The notes below the pieces were generated by a model. It made no database searches. It was not told where the DNA came from and was given only the letters and a program-made list of their open reading frames with translations. DNA of 64,000 nucleotides, from the NCBI RefSeq assembly GCF_900103585.1, contig NZ_FNHV01000003.1, forward strand, positions 460,011 through 524,010, in the 5' to 3' direction. This document shows positions 1 to 10,172 of the stretch, in pieces; position 1 is the stretch's first letter, and each line of letters opens with the position of its first letter. The translations under genes and the position numbers were made by a program. The stretch comes from Streptomyces sp. cf386 (GTDB lineage Bacteria; Actinomycetota; Actinomycetes; Streptomycetales; Streptomycetaceae).

Positions 1-1220
1 TGGAGATGACGTCACTGTCCGCGGTGGCGCTCGCGATCGTATGGCTGGTGCGGAGCGGCCATCGGTATGCGTGGATCGGGCTGGCACTGCTGGCTGCCAC
101 GGCCCCGTGGATCCGGGCGGAGGCCGTCGGCTACGTCGTCGCCGGCGCCGTGGTGCTGGCGATCTCGTCGAAGCGGTATCGCCGCCGGGCGTGGGCCCTT
201 GCCGCGGGGGCCGTTCTCTCGCTGGCGGTGCTCACAGCGGTTCGCCTGGCGATTTTCGGCTCGCTGCTGCCGAACACGATGCTGGCCAAACAGTCCAGCC
301 CGTACAGCGCGGACTCGACCGTCAGGCAGTTGCTGCAGATGTTCGTGGCCGCAGTCGAGGTCCTCTACGTCCTGCTGCCGGCAGCGGTCATCGTCGTCAC
401 GGCACTGGCGGGCACGCGCGGCGGGTTGCGGACCGTGGGCGCCGTGGCGTTCCGGCGTATGCGCTCACGGAGTTGGCATCCCGTCGCGGCCTTCAGCGTC
501 GGGTACCTCGTGGCTGTCGCCGCGTTCAACGTGGGGATCGGACGGAACTGGGGCTACATCGGACGGATGGAGCAGTCCGCGATCGCGCTGGGCGTGGTGG
601 CGGTCGTCCTGTCCAGGCCTCGTGTCATGCGATCCCTGAAATCCACGCCCCGTCTCGTCGCCGTGATCGCCGCGCTGCTCCTGCTCTCGTCCTGCGGTAT
701 CGAAAGGCAGTTCATCGCCGCGCGGCTCCACCCGGAGCATCAGGTGGCTGTCACCCCGGCCGTGTACCGAACGGCCGGTGAGGCGATGGACGAGGTACGG
801 GTCAGGCTGGGAATGCCGGAGCTGACCGTGTTGACGCCGGATGTCGGCGGGTCGAGCCTGTGCTGCTCGAACCTGAGGATCCTCGACCTCGCGCTGCTGG
901 CCAACACCGCGCTCGCGCACGACGGATACGCCGCGCTGCCGTCGTATCTGAAGGCGAGCAATCCCGATCTGGTGGAAGCACACGGCATGTGGTCGGAGGC
1001 CTCGAAGCTGTACGACATCGACCGTTTCCGGGGCCACTACACACCGGTCGTCGTGCGTGGAAGGTGGATGTACCTGCGAAACGACCTCCGCCGGGAACTC
1101 GATTCGCGGTGCACACCGATCACCCCTGAGGAAGCACGCCCGCTTCGCTACCGCGGCGCCGATGTCGACGAGCGATATGTGCGCTCCCTGAATCTCGCAT
1201 CGGTGTGCCGGATCTCCTGA
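1..1220 (+). CDS. GT-C-like polytopic membrane protein, 5' truncated by window edge
   Basis: The reading frame is open to the window edge; the first ATG is at 6, so the true start is probably outside. The visible 404 residues hold several hydrophobic helices in the first half (about residues 5-80, 115-135, 165-235) and a soluble C-terminal part. A loop reading SLLPNTMLAK and a later DVGGSSL...LRILDLALL segment are typical of actinobacterial polyprenyl-phosphate-dependent (GT-C fold) sugar transferases with a C-terminal extracytoplasmic domain. It sits next to a sugar-1-phosphate transferase gene on the other strand, which suggests a surface-glycan locus. The sugar donor and acceptor cannot be read from the sequence. 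The family call is from motif memory and is moderate. Confidence 0.65.
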   Translation, partial: EMTSLSAVALAIVWLVRSGHRYAWIGLALLAATAPWIRAEAVGYVVAGAVVLAISSKRYRRRAWALAAGAVLSLAVLTAVRLAIFGSLLPNTMLAKQSSPYSADSTVRQLLQMFVAAVEVLYVLLPAAVIVVTALAGTRGGLRTVGAVAFRRMRSRSWHPVAAFSVGYLVAVAAFNVGIGRNWGYIGRMEQSAIALGVVAVVLSRPRVMRSLKSTPRLVAVIAALLLLSSCGIERQFIAARLHPEHQVAVTPAVYRTAGEAMDEVRVRLGMPELTVLTPDVGGSSLCCSNLRILDLALLANTALAHDGYAALPSYLKASNPDLVEAHGMWSEASKLYDIDRFRGHYTPVVVRGRWMYLRNDLRRELDSRCTPITPEEARPLRYRGADVDERYVRSLNLASVCRIS

Positions 1221-1255
1221 CGGCGTCAATACGCCCCGTGTCAGTACGCACCGTG

Positions 1256-2728
1256 TCAGTACGCACCGCGCCCGTCCAGCACGGCACGGACCGTGCGGGC
1301 CATGACCCGCATGTCCCAGGCCAACGACCAGTTGTCGACGTACCGCAGATCGAGCGAGACGGTCTCGTGCCAGGACAGGTCCGACCTGCCGCTGACCTGC
1401 CACAGTCCGGTGAGGCCGGGTTTGACGCTCAGTCGGCGCATCTCCACCTGGTCGTAGCGGGCGACCTCCTCGGGCAGCGGCGGGCGGGGTCCCACCAGCG
1501 ACATATGGCCGAGCAGGACATTGACCAACTGGGGCAGTTCGTCCAGCGAGTAGCGGCGCAGAAAGCGCCCGACGGACGTGACCCGCGGATCCCGGCGCAG
1601 CTTGAACATATGGCCGTCGTGTTCGTTCGCCGCCGCCAGGTCACCCTTCATCCGGTCCGCGTCGGCCACTATGGTCCGGAACTTCCACATGGGGAAGGGC
1701 GTCCCGTTCCGGCCGACGCGCTCCTGGCGGTAGAGGACCGACCCCGGCGAACTGACGTGCACGGCGAACGCCAGCAGCGCGAACAGCGGAGCCAGCACCA
1801 TGAGCAGGACCAACGCGCCCGCTCGGTCGGTGGCGGACTTCAGCAGCGTCGGCAGGCCACCGCGCGTCGGCGGTGAGATGTCCAGCAGGGTGAGCCCGGC
1901 GGCCGAGGCGATCCGGACCCTGCGCCGGGCCACTTCGACGACGCCGGGCAGCACCATCAGCCGACGGCCCCGGTCGTGCAGGGCCCACGACAACCGCCGA
2001 AGCCGGTCCCCGCCCATACTCCTGCCCGTGGTGAGGAAAACCAGGTCGGCACCGAGCGCCTCGGCCGCTTCCGCCACGGGCACGGCATCCTCGTCCGGAG
2101 CGGTCGGCTCACCCACCCGCAGCCGGGCGGACACCGGCACACCGGACAGCACCTCGCCCTCGCCCAGCACACAAGCCCCGACCACCACATACCCGTGGTC
2201 GGTACGCTCGGCCAGCTGCCCGACGACGGCGTCCACGGCCCCGGCCTCACCGATGACGAGGACGCGTCGCAGACTCCGGGCGTGCCGACGTACGGCCAGG
2301 ACGTGGCGGTGAATCGCCTTGCGGCAGACCACCGTTGCCGCCAACGACGGACACAGCGCGCCAAGAACCGCCTCCGGCGCGTCGCCCAGCCCCCACACGG
2401 TACGCAGCACGGCCAGAGCGCCGAACAGCACCAGCCAGTCCCGCACCAGCGGTCCGATCGGGGCACCCTCGTCCCAGGTCCAGGGCGTGTAGCGGTCCGC
2501 GGCGAGGCCCACGAGGACCCAGACGACGGTGATCGCCACCGCTTGTTGCACAGGGTGGGCCGCACCGATCGCGGAGAGGGCCACCGCCGTCGGCAGGGCC
2601 ATACCCGCGGCGTCGAAACAGACCGCGACCGGTACGTACCACCTGTCGGCAGGGCCGTTGCGTGCGGTTGGCCGGTGCGGTGTGGGGGCCACCGCCTGCC
2701 CTGGCACCGTGCTGATGGACTGCCGCAT
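1256..2728 (-). CDS. Exopolysaccharide polyprenyl glycosylphosphotransferase (bacterial sugar transferase)
   Basis: A 490-residue protein that should move a sugar-1-phosphate from a nucleotide sugar to undecaprenyl phosphate, the first membrane step of an exopolysaccharide or glycan repeat unit. The N-terminal half has hydrophobic helices (about residues 40-140), then a Rossmann-like region, then one more membrane helix (about 305-325). The C-terminal catalytic domain (about 300-490) carries the family signatures FPMWKFRTI, SLDELPQLVNVL, MSLVGPRPPLPEE and KPGLTGLWQVSGR. Length fits the WbaP/CpsE-like class. It is convergent with the preceding membrane protein gene. Its upstream region is AT-rich and contains a TATAAC-like -10. 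The sugar specificity is unknown. Confidence 0.9.
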   Translation of the reverse strand: MRQSISTVPGQAVAPTPHRPTARNGPADRWYVPVAVCFDAAGMALPTAVALSAIGAAHPVQQAVAITVVWVLVGLAADRYTPWTWDEGAPIGPLVRDWLVLFGALAVLRTVWGLGDAPEAVLGALCPSLAATVVCRKAIHRHVLAVRRHARSLRRVLVIGEAGAVDAVVGQLAERTDHGYVVVGACVLGEGEVLSGVPVSARLRVGEPTAPDEDAVPVAEAAEALGADLVFLTTGRSMGGDRLRRLSWALHDRGRRLMVLPGVVEVARRRVRIASAAGLTLLDISPPTRGGLPTLLKSATDRAGALVLLMVLAPLFALLAFAVHVSSPGSVLYRQERVGRNGTPFPMWKFRTIVADADRMKGDLAAANEHDGHMFKLRRDPRVTSVGRFLRRYSLDELPQLVNVLLGHMSLVGPRPPLPEEVARYDQVEMRRLSVKPGLTGLWQVSGRSDLSWHETVSLDLRYVDNWSLAWDMRVMARTVRAVLDGRGAY

Positions 2729-3066
2729 GGTTCTCCCTGTGACCCCGGCCGTCGGGCGAAGAGGTGGGGCACGGCTACATCGGAGGAGCAGCCGCGCCCC
2801 GCGGAAGTGTTATACCAACCTTTTTGCATGTATGTCGTATTTACCCGACTTACTGTCCGGCATGGGCTCCGCCTTTCTGGTGCTCTGGAACCCGGACGGC
2901 CTAGGCAGAGCAAACCTGAGGGCGTGACACCGGTGTGATTGTGCAATTGATCAGACTGCCCGGCGGCCACGCTGACAGTCCGTCAGAACTCGAATCGCCG
3001 AAGAGAGCGGCGCGAGGGTCCGCAGGGGCGAGATCCAGTACACCCAGCACAGAAGGAGCACTCGTC
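2729..3066. other. Divergent intergenic region with an AT-rich island
   Basis: Between the minus-strand sugar transferase and the plus-strand secreted protein. The segment about 2805-2860 is clearly richer in A/T than its surroundings and contains runs of T. No gene was recognised here. It should hold both divergent promoters. Confidence 0.5.
2809..2814 (-). promoter_or_regulatory. Possible -10 box (TATAAC) for the sugar transferase gene
   Basis: On the minus strand the sequence reads TATAAC about 80 bases before the sugar transferase start, inside the AT-rich island. No good -35 partner is visible at 17-18 bp, so the call is weak. Confidence 0.3.
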
Positions 3067-3612
3067 GTGCGAGTAACCACTCGAGCAACCACACGGTCGA
3101 CAGCAGCGAGATGGGGAGCGCGGTGCGTCGGCGTCGGACTGGCCACGGCGCTGGCGGTCGCCTTCGCGGCGGGCCCCGCCTCAGCCGCCCCGGGGCCGCA
3201 GCTGGGGGCCGCGGTGGCACCCGAAGAAGTTGCCGACAACCCGGACTGTGACGACTTCACTCAGTTCGCCGGCGCCGAGGAGTTCGACACGGACGACGAG
3301 CCGACGAACGGGCAGGTGCTGGACATCAACGGGCAGGGAACGATCACCCTCGGCGTCACGCAGAGAACAGAGGAGCCGGACGGACAGCTGCTGAGTTTCG
3401 ACGTCGAAGGCCCCTTCGCCGTCGTGGGAGCCATCGTCAAGGGCGGTCCGGCAAACGAGGGAGGAGCCAACCTCTACGACTACACGGGCACGCCGGCCGG
3501 CCAGATCGAGGCCGACGTGGATCTCCACGCCCAGCTCAACCCTCCCGGCAACGCCATCACCGACATCAGTCACGTGGCGTTCTGCGTCGTCCCGGACGGC
3601 AACAACACCTGA
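3067..3612 (+). CDS. Small secreted protein of unknown function
   Basis: A GTG start at 3067 is chosen because AGAAGGAG lies at 3051-3058, eight bases upstream; a longer in-frame reading from 2935 has no such site. The 181-residue product begins with a classic signal peptide: Arg-rich n-region, hydrophobic core ending near residue 37, and a likely signal peptidase I site after ASA (about residue 40). The mature part is acidic, with about 140 residues and a single Cys pair candidate (NPDCDDF and VAFCVV). It could be a small extracellular beta-rich domain. I do not recognise the family. It ends just before a strong bidirectional terminator. Confidence 0.75.
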   Translation: MRVTTRATTRSTAARWGARCVGVGLATALAVAFAAGPASAAPGPQLGAAVAPEEVADNPDCDDFTQFAGAEEFDTDDEPTNGQVLDINGQGTITLGVTQRTEEPDGQLLSFDVEGPFAVVGAIVKGGPANEGGANLYDYTGTPAGQIEADVDLHAQLNPPGNAITDISHVAFCVVPDGNNT

Positions 3613-3617
3613 CGACA

Positions 3618-3653
3618 AAGGGGCCCGTACGACCGAAGTCGTACGGGCCCCTT
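3618..3653. terminator. Bidirectional terminator between secreted-protein gene and tuf
   Basis: A perfect 16-bp stem (3618-3633 with 3638-3653) closes a CGAA tetraloop, with A/T at the stem base (AAG...CTT). It lies between two convergent genes and can serve both. Confidence 0.85.
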
Positions 3654-3693
3654 CAGGAGCTCGCGATGGAGCTACCAGGTCAAGTCAACAAGC

Positions 3694-4887
<1,194 letters not shown>

Positions 4888-5043
4888 TGGGGTCCTCCTG
4901 TGGAGTGGTTCTGAACGCCTTGCTTCATCGGCGCCAGGTGATCTTTGCTGGAAAGCCCGGGCCCCGGGGCATTCACGCCACGATTGTGACGGAATGCCCC
5001 CTGAGGCTCCGGAGTCAAGCCTAAAGCGTGTGAACGGAGTGCG
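4888..5043 (-). promoter_or_regulatory. fusA-tuf intergenic region, possible internal tuf promoter
   Basis: On the minus strand it contains TTGACT about 120 bases upstream of the tuf start, followed by a G-rich spacer and no clear -10. Streptomyces tuf1 is known to be transcribed both by read-through and from a promoter in this gap. The exact promoter here is inferred. Confidence 0.35.
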
Positions 5044-7170
5044 TTACTCGCCCTTGGCCTTCGCGATGATCTCCTCGGCGACGTTCCGCGGAACCTCGGC
5101 GTAGGAGTCGAACTGCATCGAGTAGCTTGCGCGACCCGACGTCTTGCTGCGGAGGTCTCCGACGTAGCCGAACATCTCCGAGAGGGGCACGAGGCCCTTC
5201 ACGACGCGCGCACCGGCCCGCTCCTCCATGGCCTGGATCTGGCCACGGCGGGAGTTGATGTCGCCGATGACCTCACCCATGTAGTCCTCGGGCGTGGTGA
5301 CCTCGACGGCCATCATCGGCTCGAGCAGCACGGGGCTGGCCTTGCGAGCGGCCTCCTTGAAGGCCTGCGAACCGGCGATCTTGAAGGCGAGCTCGGAGGA
5401 GTCGACCTCGTGGTAGCCACCGTCGATGAGCGTGACGCGGACGCCCGTCATCTCGTAGCCCGCGAGGATGCCGAACTGCATGGCCTCCTGCGCACCGGCG
5501 TCGACCGAAGGGATGTACTCCTTCGGGATACGACCACCGGTGACCTTGTTCACGAACTCGTACGAGGCGTCGCCGCCCTCGATCGGCTCGATCGCGATCT
5601 GCACCTTGGCGAACTGGCCGGTACCACCGGTCTGCTTCTTGTGCGTGTAGTCGACGCGCTCGACGGCCTTGCGGATCGTCTCACGGTAGGCGACCTGCGG
5701 CTTGCCGACGTTGGCCTCGACCTTGAACTCACGGCGCATACGGTCGACCAGCACCTCGAGGTGCAGCTCGCCCATACCACCGATGATGGTCTGGCCCGTC
5801 TCCTCGTCCGAGTGGACCTGGAAGGAGGGGTCCTCCTCCGCGAGACGCTGGATGGCGACACCCAGCTTCTCCTGGTCACCCTTGGACTTGGGCTCGATGG
5901 CGACCTGGATCACCGGCGCCGGGAAGTCCATGGACTCCAGGATGACCGGGTTCTTGTCGTCGCTCAGCGTCTCACCGGTGGTGGTCTGCTTCAGGCCCAT
6001 GACGGCGACGATGTCGCCGGCGCCCACCGACTCGATCTCCTCACGCTTGTTCGCGTGCATGCGGTAGATCTTGCCGATGCGCTCCTTCTTGCCCTTGACG
6101 GAGTTCAGCACGGCGGTGCCGGACTCCAGGCGGCCCGAGTAGACCCGGACGAAGGTGAGCTTGCCGAGGTGCGGGTCGCTCATGATCTTGAACGCCAGCG
6201 CGGACAGCGGCTCGTCGTCGGACGGCTTGCGCTTGACGACGACCTCGGGGTCCTTCACGTCGTGGCCCTCGATGGCCTCGACGTCGAGCGGGGTCGGCAG
6301 GTAGCGCACGACCGCGTCGAGCAGGGGCTGGACGCCCTTGTTCTTGAACGCGGTGCCACAGAACACCGGGGTGACCGTGGTGTCGCTGGACTTGCCGGAC
6401 GCGATGGTGATGCGACGGATCGCGGCGTACAGCTGCTCCTCGGTGGGCTCCTGGCCCTCCAGGTACAGCTCCATGATCTCTTCGTCGTTCTCGGCGACGC
6501 CCTCGACCAGCTTGCCGCGGTACTCCTCGGCAGCCTCGACGTGCGTGGCCGGGATGTCGACGACGTCGTACATCTCGCCCTTGGCGGCCTCGGCGGACCA
6601 CACGAGCGCCTTCATGCGGACCAGGTCCACGACGCCCTTGAAGTCGGCCTCGGCGCCGATCGGGAGCTGCATGACGAGCGGCTGGGCGCCCAGGCGGTCC
6701 GAGATCATGTCCACGCAGCGGTGGAACTCGGCGCCGGTACGGTCCAGCTTGTTCACGAAGCAGATGCGCGGCACGCCGTAACGGTCGGCCTGACGCCACA
6801 CCGTCTCGGACTGCGGCTCGACACCGGCGACACCGTCGAACACCGTGACGGCACCGTCGAGGACGCGGAGCGAACGCTCCACCTCGACCGTGAAGTCGAC
6901 GTGACCCGGGGTGTCGATGATGTTGATCGTGTAGTCGTTGTCCTCGAGCGGCCAGTGACAGGTGGTGGCAGCAGAGGTGATCGTGATGCCACGCTCCTGC
7001 TCCTGCTCCATCCAGTCCATGGTGGCAGCGCCGTCGTGGACTTCACCGATCTTGTAGCTGACGCCGGTGTAGAAGAGGATCCGCTCGGTGGTGGTCGTCT
7101 TGCCCGCGTCGATGTGGGCCATGATCCCGATGTTGCGGACCCTGGCCAGGTCAAGTGAAGTGGTAGCCAT
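5044..7170 (-). CDS. fusA: Translation elongation factor G
   Basis: A 708-residue ribosomal translocase GTPase. The G1 loop AHIDAGKT is at residues 18-25, then DTPGHVDF and NKLD, followed by domains II-V ending in [14 protein letters not shown]. Length is normal for bacterial EF-G. It is the third gene of the str operon, 39 bases after rpsG. There is no sign of a paralogous FusB-like variant or of truncation. Confidence 0.98.
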   Translation of the reverse strand: MATTSLDLARVRNIGIMAHIDAGKTTTTERILFYTGVSYKIGEVHDGAATMDWMEQEQERGITITSAATTCHWPLEDNDYTINIIDTPGHVDFTVEVERSLRVLDGAVTVFDGVAGVEPQSETVWRQADRYGVPRICFVNKLDRTGAEFHRCVDMISDRLGAQPLVMQLPIGAEADFKGVVDLVRMKALVWSAEAAKGEMYDVVDIPATHVEAAEEYRGKLVEGVAENDEEIMELYLEGQEPTEEQLYAAIRRITIASGKSSDTTVTPVFCGTAFKNKGVQPLLDAVVRYLPTPLDVEAIEGHDVKDPEVVVKRKPSDDEPLSALAFKIMSDPHLGKLTFVRVYSGRLESGTAVLNSVKGKKERIGKIYRMHANKREEIESVGAGDIVAVMGLKQTTTGETLSDDKNPVILESMDFPAPVIQVAIEPKSKGDQEKLGVAIQRLAEEDPSFQVHSDEETGQTIIGGMGELHLEVLVDRMRREFKVEANVGKPQVAYRETIRKAVERVDYTHKKQTGGTGQFAKVQIAIEPIEGGDASYEFVNKVTGGRIPKEYIPSVDAGAQEAMQFGILAGYEMTGVRVTLIDGGYHEVDSSELAFKIAGSQAFKEAARKASPVLLEPMMAVEVTTPEDYMGEVIGDINSRRGQIQAMEERAGARVVKGLVPLSEMFGYVGDLRSKTSGRASYSMQFDSYAEVPRNVAEEIIAKAKGE

Positions 7171-7209
7171 AAGGCTTCAGTCTTCTCTCGGTCTCGATGG
7201 GGGTAGCGA

Positions 7210-7680
7210 CTACCAGCGGTAGTGCGCGAAGGCCTTGTTGGACTCGGCCATCTTGTGGGTGTCCTCACGCTTCTTCACAGCGGCACCGAGGCCGTTGGAG
7301 GCGTCGAGGAGCTCGTTGAGCAGACGCTCGGTCATGGTCTTCTCGCGACGGGCGCGGGAGTAACCGACCAGCCAGCGCAGCGCCAGCGTGTTGGCACGAC
7401 CGGGCTTGACCTCGATCGGAACCTGGTAGGTCGCGCCACCGACACGGCGGGACTTGACCTCGAGGGTCGGCTTGATGTTCTCAAGCGCGCGCTTCAGCGT
7501 GATGATCGGGTCGTTGCCCGTCTTCTCACGCAGACCCTCCATGGCGCCGTAGACGATGCGCTCGGCGGTGGAGCGCTTGCCGTTCAGCAGCACCTTGTTG
7601 ATGAGCGACGTGACAAGAGGGGAACCGTAGACCGGGTCGATGATGACCGGGCGCTTCGGGGCGGGGCCCTTACGAGGCAT
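7210..7680 (-). CDS. rpsG: 30S ribosomal protein S7
   Basis: A 156-residue primary 16S rRNA binding protein of the small-subunit head. It starts [11 protein letters not shown] and ends in KAFAHYRW, with the typical lengths and motifs ([11 protein letters not shown]). It follows rpsL by three bases and is co-transcribed with it. In other bacteria S7 is the translational regulator of this operon. Confidence 0.98.
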   Translation of the reverse strand: MPRKGPAPKRPVIIDPVYGSPLVTSLINKVLLNGKRSTAERIVYGAMEGLREKTGNDPIITLKRALENIKPTLEVKSRRVGGATYQVPIEVKPGRANTLALRWLVGYSRARREKTMTERLLNELLDASNGLGAAVKKREDTHKMAESNKAFAHYRW

Positions 7681-7683
7681 TTT

Positions 7684-8055
7684 CTACTTCTCCTTCTTGG
7701 CGCCGTAGCGGCTGCGGGCCTGCTTGCGGTTCTTCACACCCTGGGTGTCAAGGGAACCGCGGATGATCTTGTAGCGAACACCCGGCAGGTCCTTCACACG
7801 GCCACCACGCACGAGCACGATGGAGTGCTCCTGCAGGTTGTGTCCCTCACCCGGAATGTAAGCGGTGACCTCGATCCCGCTGGTCAGACGCACACGCGCG
7901 ACCTTACGCAGGGCCGAGTTCGGCTTCTTCGGGGTGGTCGTGAACACACGCGTGCAGACGCCACGACGCTGAGGGGAACCCTCGAGTGCGGGCGTCTTGT
8001 TCTTCTCGACCTTGTCCTGCCGGCCCTTACGGACCAGCTGCTGGATCGTAGGCAC
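7684..8055 (-). CDS. rpsL: 30S ribosomal protein S12
   Basis: A 123-residue decoding-centre protein. I place the start at GTG 8055 (product [13 protein letters not shown]...) because GGAG lies five bases upstream (8061-8064) and the family begins here; a longer upstream reading has no family support. The streptomycin-determining regions are wild type by comparison with known bacteria: the Lys pair in TTPKKPNSA and the Lys in GGRVKDLPG. First gene of the str operon, driven from the promoter at 8249-8277. Confidence 0.97.
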   Translation of the reverse strand: MPTIQQLVRKGRQDKVEKNKTPALEGSPQRRGVCTRVFTTTPKKPNSALRKVARVRLTSGIEVTAYIPGEGHNLQEHSIVLVRGGRVKDLPGVRYKIIRGSLDTQGVKNRKQARSRYGAKKEK

Positions 8056-8407
8056 TACTTCTCCGGTTTCTGTGTGCCGAATGGTGAAGCTAACCTGGAA
8101 CATTCGCCGACCCACGCGGTCGGGTGTGTCGAATCGGCGGACTTCCGCCGCGAGGCGAAAAGAGCACAGATTACGGTGGCCGCTCACGGCTCGCTATGCG
8201 GTTGAAGGCACGCACAAGAGCCAGGGCACACCCCAGGCACAAGGTCTGAGCGTACCTACCTCATTCGCTGCGGTCAAAACAAATGGGCCCCGCCCGCATC
8301 GCCATGCGGCCGATGTCAAGACCGCGCAGCGTGTTTGATCATCGATTCCCCGATCCGAGCACGTCAGCCCCCGGTCCACGCACCCCTCGATCCGCCCACC
8401 CACGAGG
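8056..8407 (-). promoter_or_regulatory. str operon leader and promoter region
   Basis: About 350 bases without a gene. It contains the vegetative promoter described separately and a leader of nearly 190 nt before rpsL. I saw no other recognisable structure with confidence. Confidence 0.7.
8249..8277 (-). promoter_or_regulatory. Vegetative (HrdB-type) promoter of the str operon
   Basis: On the minus strand TTGACC (8272-8277) and TACGCT (8249-8254) are separated by exactly 17 bases, matching the Streptomyces housekeeping consensus TTGAC-N17-TANNNT. Transcription would start near 8242 and run into rpsL. Confidence 0.75.
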
Positions 8408-9070
8408 CTATGCGGACACGGCGGCGGCCACGAACATCAGCGTCACCAGCACCGCCCAGCCCGCCGTGGACAACCACCCGAGCACCAGCCCGGTCAGGGC
8501 GAGCCCGTCACCGCCCTCCCCGGTGCGGCGGATCTCGGAACGCGCCGCGTGCCCCAGGACCACGGCCGGGATACCGGTCAGCCCGAAGCTCACGAGACAC
8601 AGCACGCCACAGAGGGCGGAACCGACCGCCTTGCCGTTGGTCTGCGGCCGCGCCACCGGCAGGAAGGTCCGCGGCACGGGCGTGACGGGCGCCGGCTGCG
8701 GCACCGGCCCGAGCGGCAGGTCGGCGACGAGCAGCGCCAGCTCACCCACCGTACGGGCCGTGTAGGCCCGCTCGACCCGCTTCTCGAACTCGGGATGCTC
8801 CAGCCGCCCCTCCCCGAACCCGGCCCTGAGCACATCCACGGCCCGCTCACGATCGGCATGCGAGGCAAGCATCTGCGAGCCCCCCTGACCAGCCCACGAC
8901 ATCGGGGCACCACCGCCGGGCCAGGGCTGCGGGGCGGTACCGCCGGGCCAGGGCTGCGGGCTGCCGCTGCCCTGCCACGGCTGCGGGGCGTGGCCGCCCT
9001 GCCACGACTGCTGGGCACCCTCGCCCTGCCACGGCTGCCCTGGCTGCCACGACGGAGACGGATGCGTCAT
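8408..9070 (-). CDS. DUF1707/DUF4190-type membrane protein with WQG repeats
   Basis: The ATG at 9070 is preferred over the upstream frame opening because GGGGGAGGTG lies just before it. The 220-residue product starts with a Pro/Gly/Gln/Trp-rich stretch (about residues 5-65) made of roughly ten-residue repeats of the type PQPWPGG. It continues with a DUF1707-like domain (ASHADRERAVDVLRAGFGEGRLEHPEFEKRV) and ends in two hydrophobic helices with a DUF4190-like arrangement (SFGLTGIPAVVLGHAARSEIRRTGEGGDGLALTG). Such proteins are common in Streptomyces and their function is not established. It sits alone between the CRP-like gene and the str operon promoter. Confidence 0.85.
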   Translation of the reverse strand: MTHPSPSWQPGQPWQGEGAQQSWQGGHAPQPWQGSGSPQPWPGGTAPQPWPGGGAPMSWAGQGGSQMLASHADRERAVDVLRAGFGEGRLEHPEFEKRVERAYTARTVGELALLVADLPLGPVPQPAPVTPVPRTFLPVARPQTNGKAVGSALCGVLCLVSFGLTGIPAVVLGHAARSEIRRTGEGGDGLALTGLVLGWLSTAGWAVLVTLMFVAAAVSA

Positions 9071-9310
9071 GGAGCACCTCCCCCGTACTGGTCGGAGTCC
9101 CTCCATCATCCGCCGAACGGGCAATTACGGCATCGGGGTCGCACCCGGAGATAACCCCGAGACGGTCCCGGAGGCGCTCAAGGGCGGCCGCCCGGAGGAT
9201 TCCGTGGCCCGATGCGAGCACATCGGGCCACGGCGGCCGGTTGTCGCCGGTTCACCGCGTGGCCCCTTCGAGTACGTTGACTGGTTGGCGGGGAAGAGGC
9301 ATCGGCGCAG

Positions 9311-10048
9311 GTGAACACGGGGGCAACGGGCATGACTGGGAGGCAGAAACGCGCGTGGGACGACGACGGCTTCGACGACAGGGTGCCGTTCCTCGCCCGG
9401 CTGGAGAAGAACGACCGCATCGCCCTGCTGGACATCGGCCGCCCGCTGCGCTACCCGGCGCGGAGCATCATCATGCGCCAGGACGAACCCTCCGCCCATG
9501 TGCTGCTCCTCCTGCACGGCTGGACCAAGGTCACGGCCCTCGCGGCCAACGGGTACGAGGCCCTGCTCGCCCTGCGCGGCCCCGGTGACATCGTCGGCGA
9601 GGGCGCGGCCCTGAGCAGGCGCCAGCGCTCGGCGACCGTCACGGCGCTGGAGCCGGTAGAGGCGGTCGTCATAGGGCAGAGCCGTTTCACCGCGTTCCTC
9701 TCCCGGAATCCCCAGGTGGCGTTACAACTGCTGAGCCTGACCACCGACCGACAACGGTCCACCGACCGCCGCCGAGTGGAGTGGGCCGCCCTCACCGTGC
9801 GCGAGCGGCTCGCTGTCCTGCTGCTCGAACTCGTCCGTACCCATGGCACCAGGACCGACGAGGGCATCGAGCTCACGATAGGGCTCAGCCAACAGGAGTT
9901 CGCGGGCTCGGTCGGGTCATCCCGCGAGGCCGTCGCCCGCCTCCTCAAGGAACTGCGCACCCGCGAGGTCGTCGCCACCAGACGCCGACGCATCGTGGTC
10001 CTGCGCCCGGACGTCCTGCGCCGCATCATCGGCGAGCACTCCGCCTGA
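9311..10048 (+). CDS. CRP/FNR-family transcriptional regulator
   Basis: A 245-residue regulator. A cyclic-nucleotide-binding beta-roll occupies about residues 25-140; its phosphate-binding cassette reads GEGAALSRRQRSAT (E97, R106, S107), with the Glu-to-Arg spacing that I recall for mycobacterial CRP (Rv3676). A CRP-type winged helix follows, with the recognition helix about 192-215 (SQQEFAGSVGSSREAVARLL). No Cys cluster for a FeS centre is seen, which argues against an FNR oxygen sensor. The start is GTG at 9311; ATG 9332 is an alternative. It is 124 bases upstream of, and on the same strand as, a nucleotide-cyclase-like gene, so a local cyclic nucleotide could be its ligand (inference). Confidence 0.9.
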   Translation: MNTGATGMTGRQKRAWDDDGFDDRVPFLARLEKNDRIALLDIGRPLRYPARSIIMRQDEPSAHVLLLLHGWTKVTALAANGYEALLALRGPGDIVGEGAALSRRQRSATVTALEPVEAVVIGQSRFTAFLSRNPQVALQLLSLTTDRQRSTDRRRVEWAALTVRERLAVLLLELVRTHGTRTDEGIELTIGLSQQEFAGSVGSSREAVARLLKELRTREVVATRRRRIVVLRPDVLRRIIGEHSA

Positions 10049-10172
10049 AGGCACACCGAGCCCGGCCGTTCCATGCACACGGTCACAGTTCGTCCATGTC
10101 ATCGGTCCTCTGAGGCACGTCCACAACCCGCCATCGTGCTGGGCATCGGACACCTACGCGCGAGAGGCAGCC

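Noticed and set aside
5410..7158. 582-codon plus-strand frame opposite fusA
   Set aside because: Antisense shadow of EF-G with the same biased composition; no domain or ribosome site.
8056..8187. Extra 44 codons at the rpsL start
   Set aside because: S12 starts at [11 protein letters not shown] in the family, with GGAG placed for GTG 8055.
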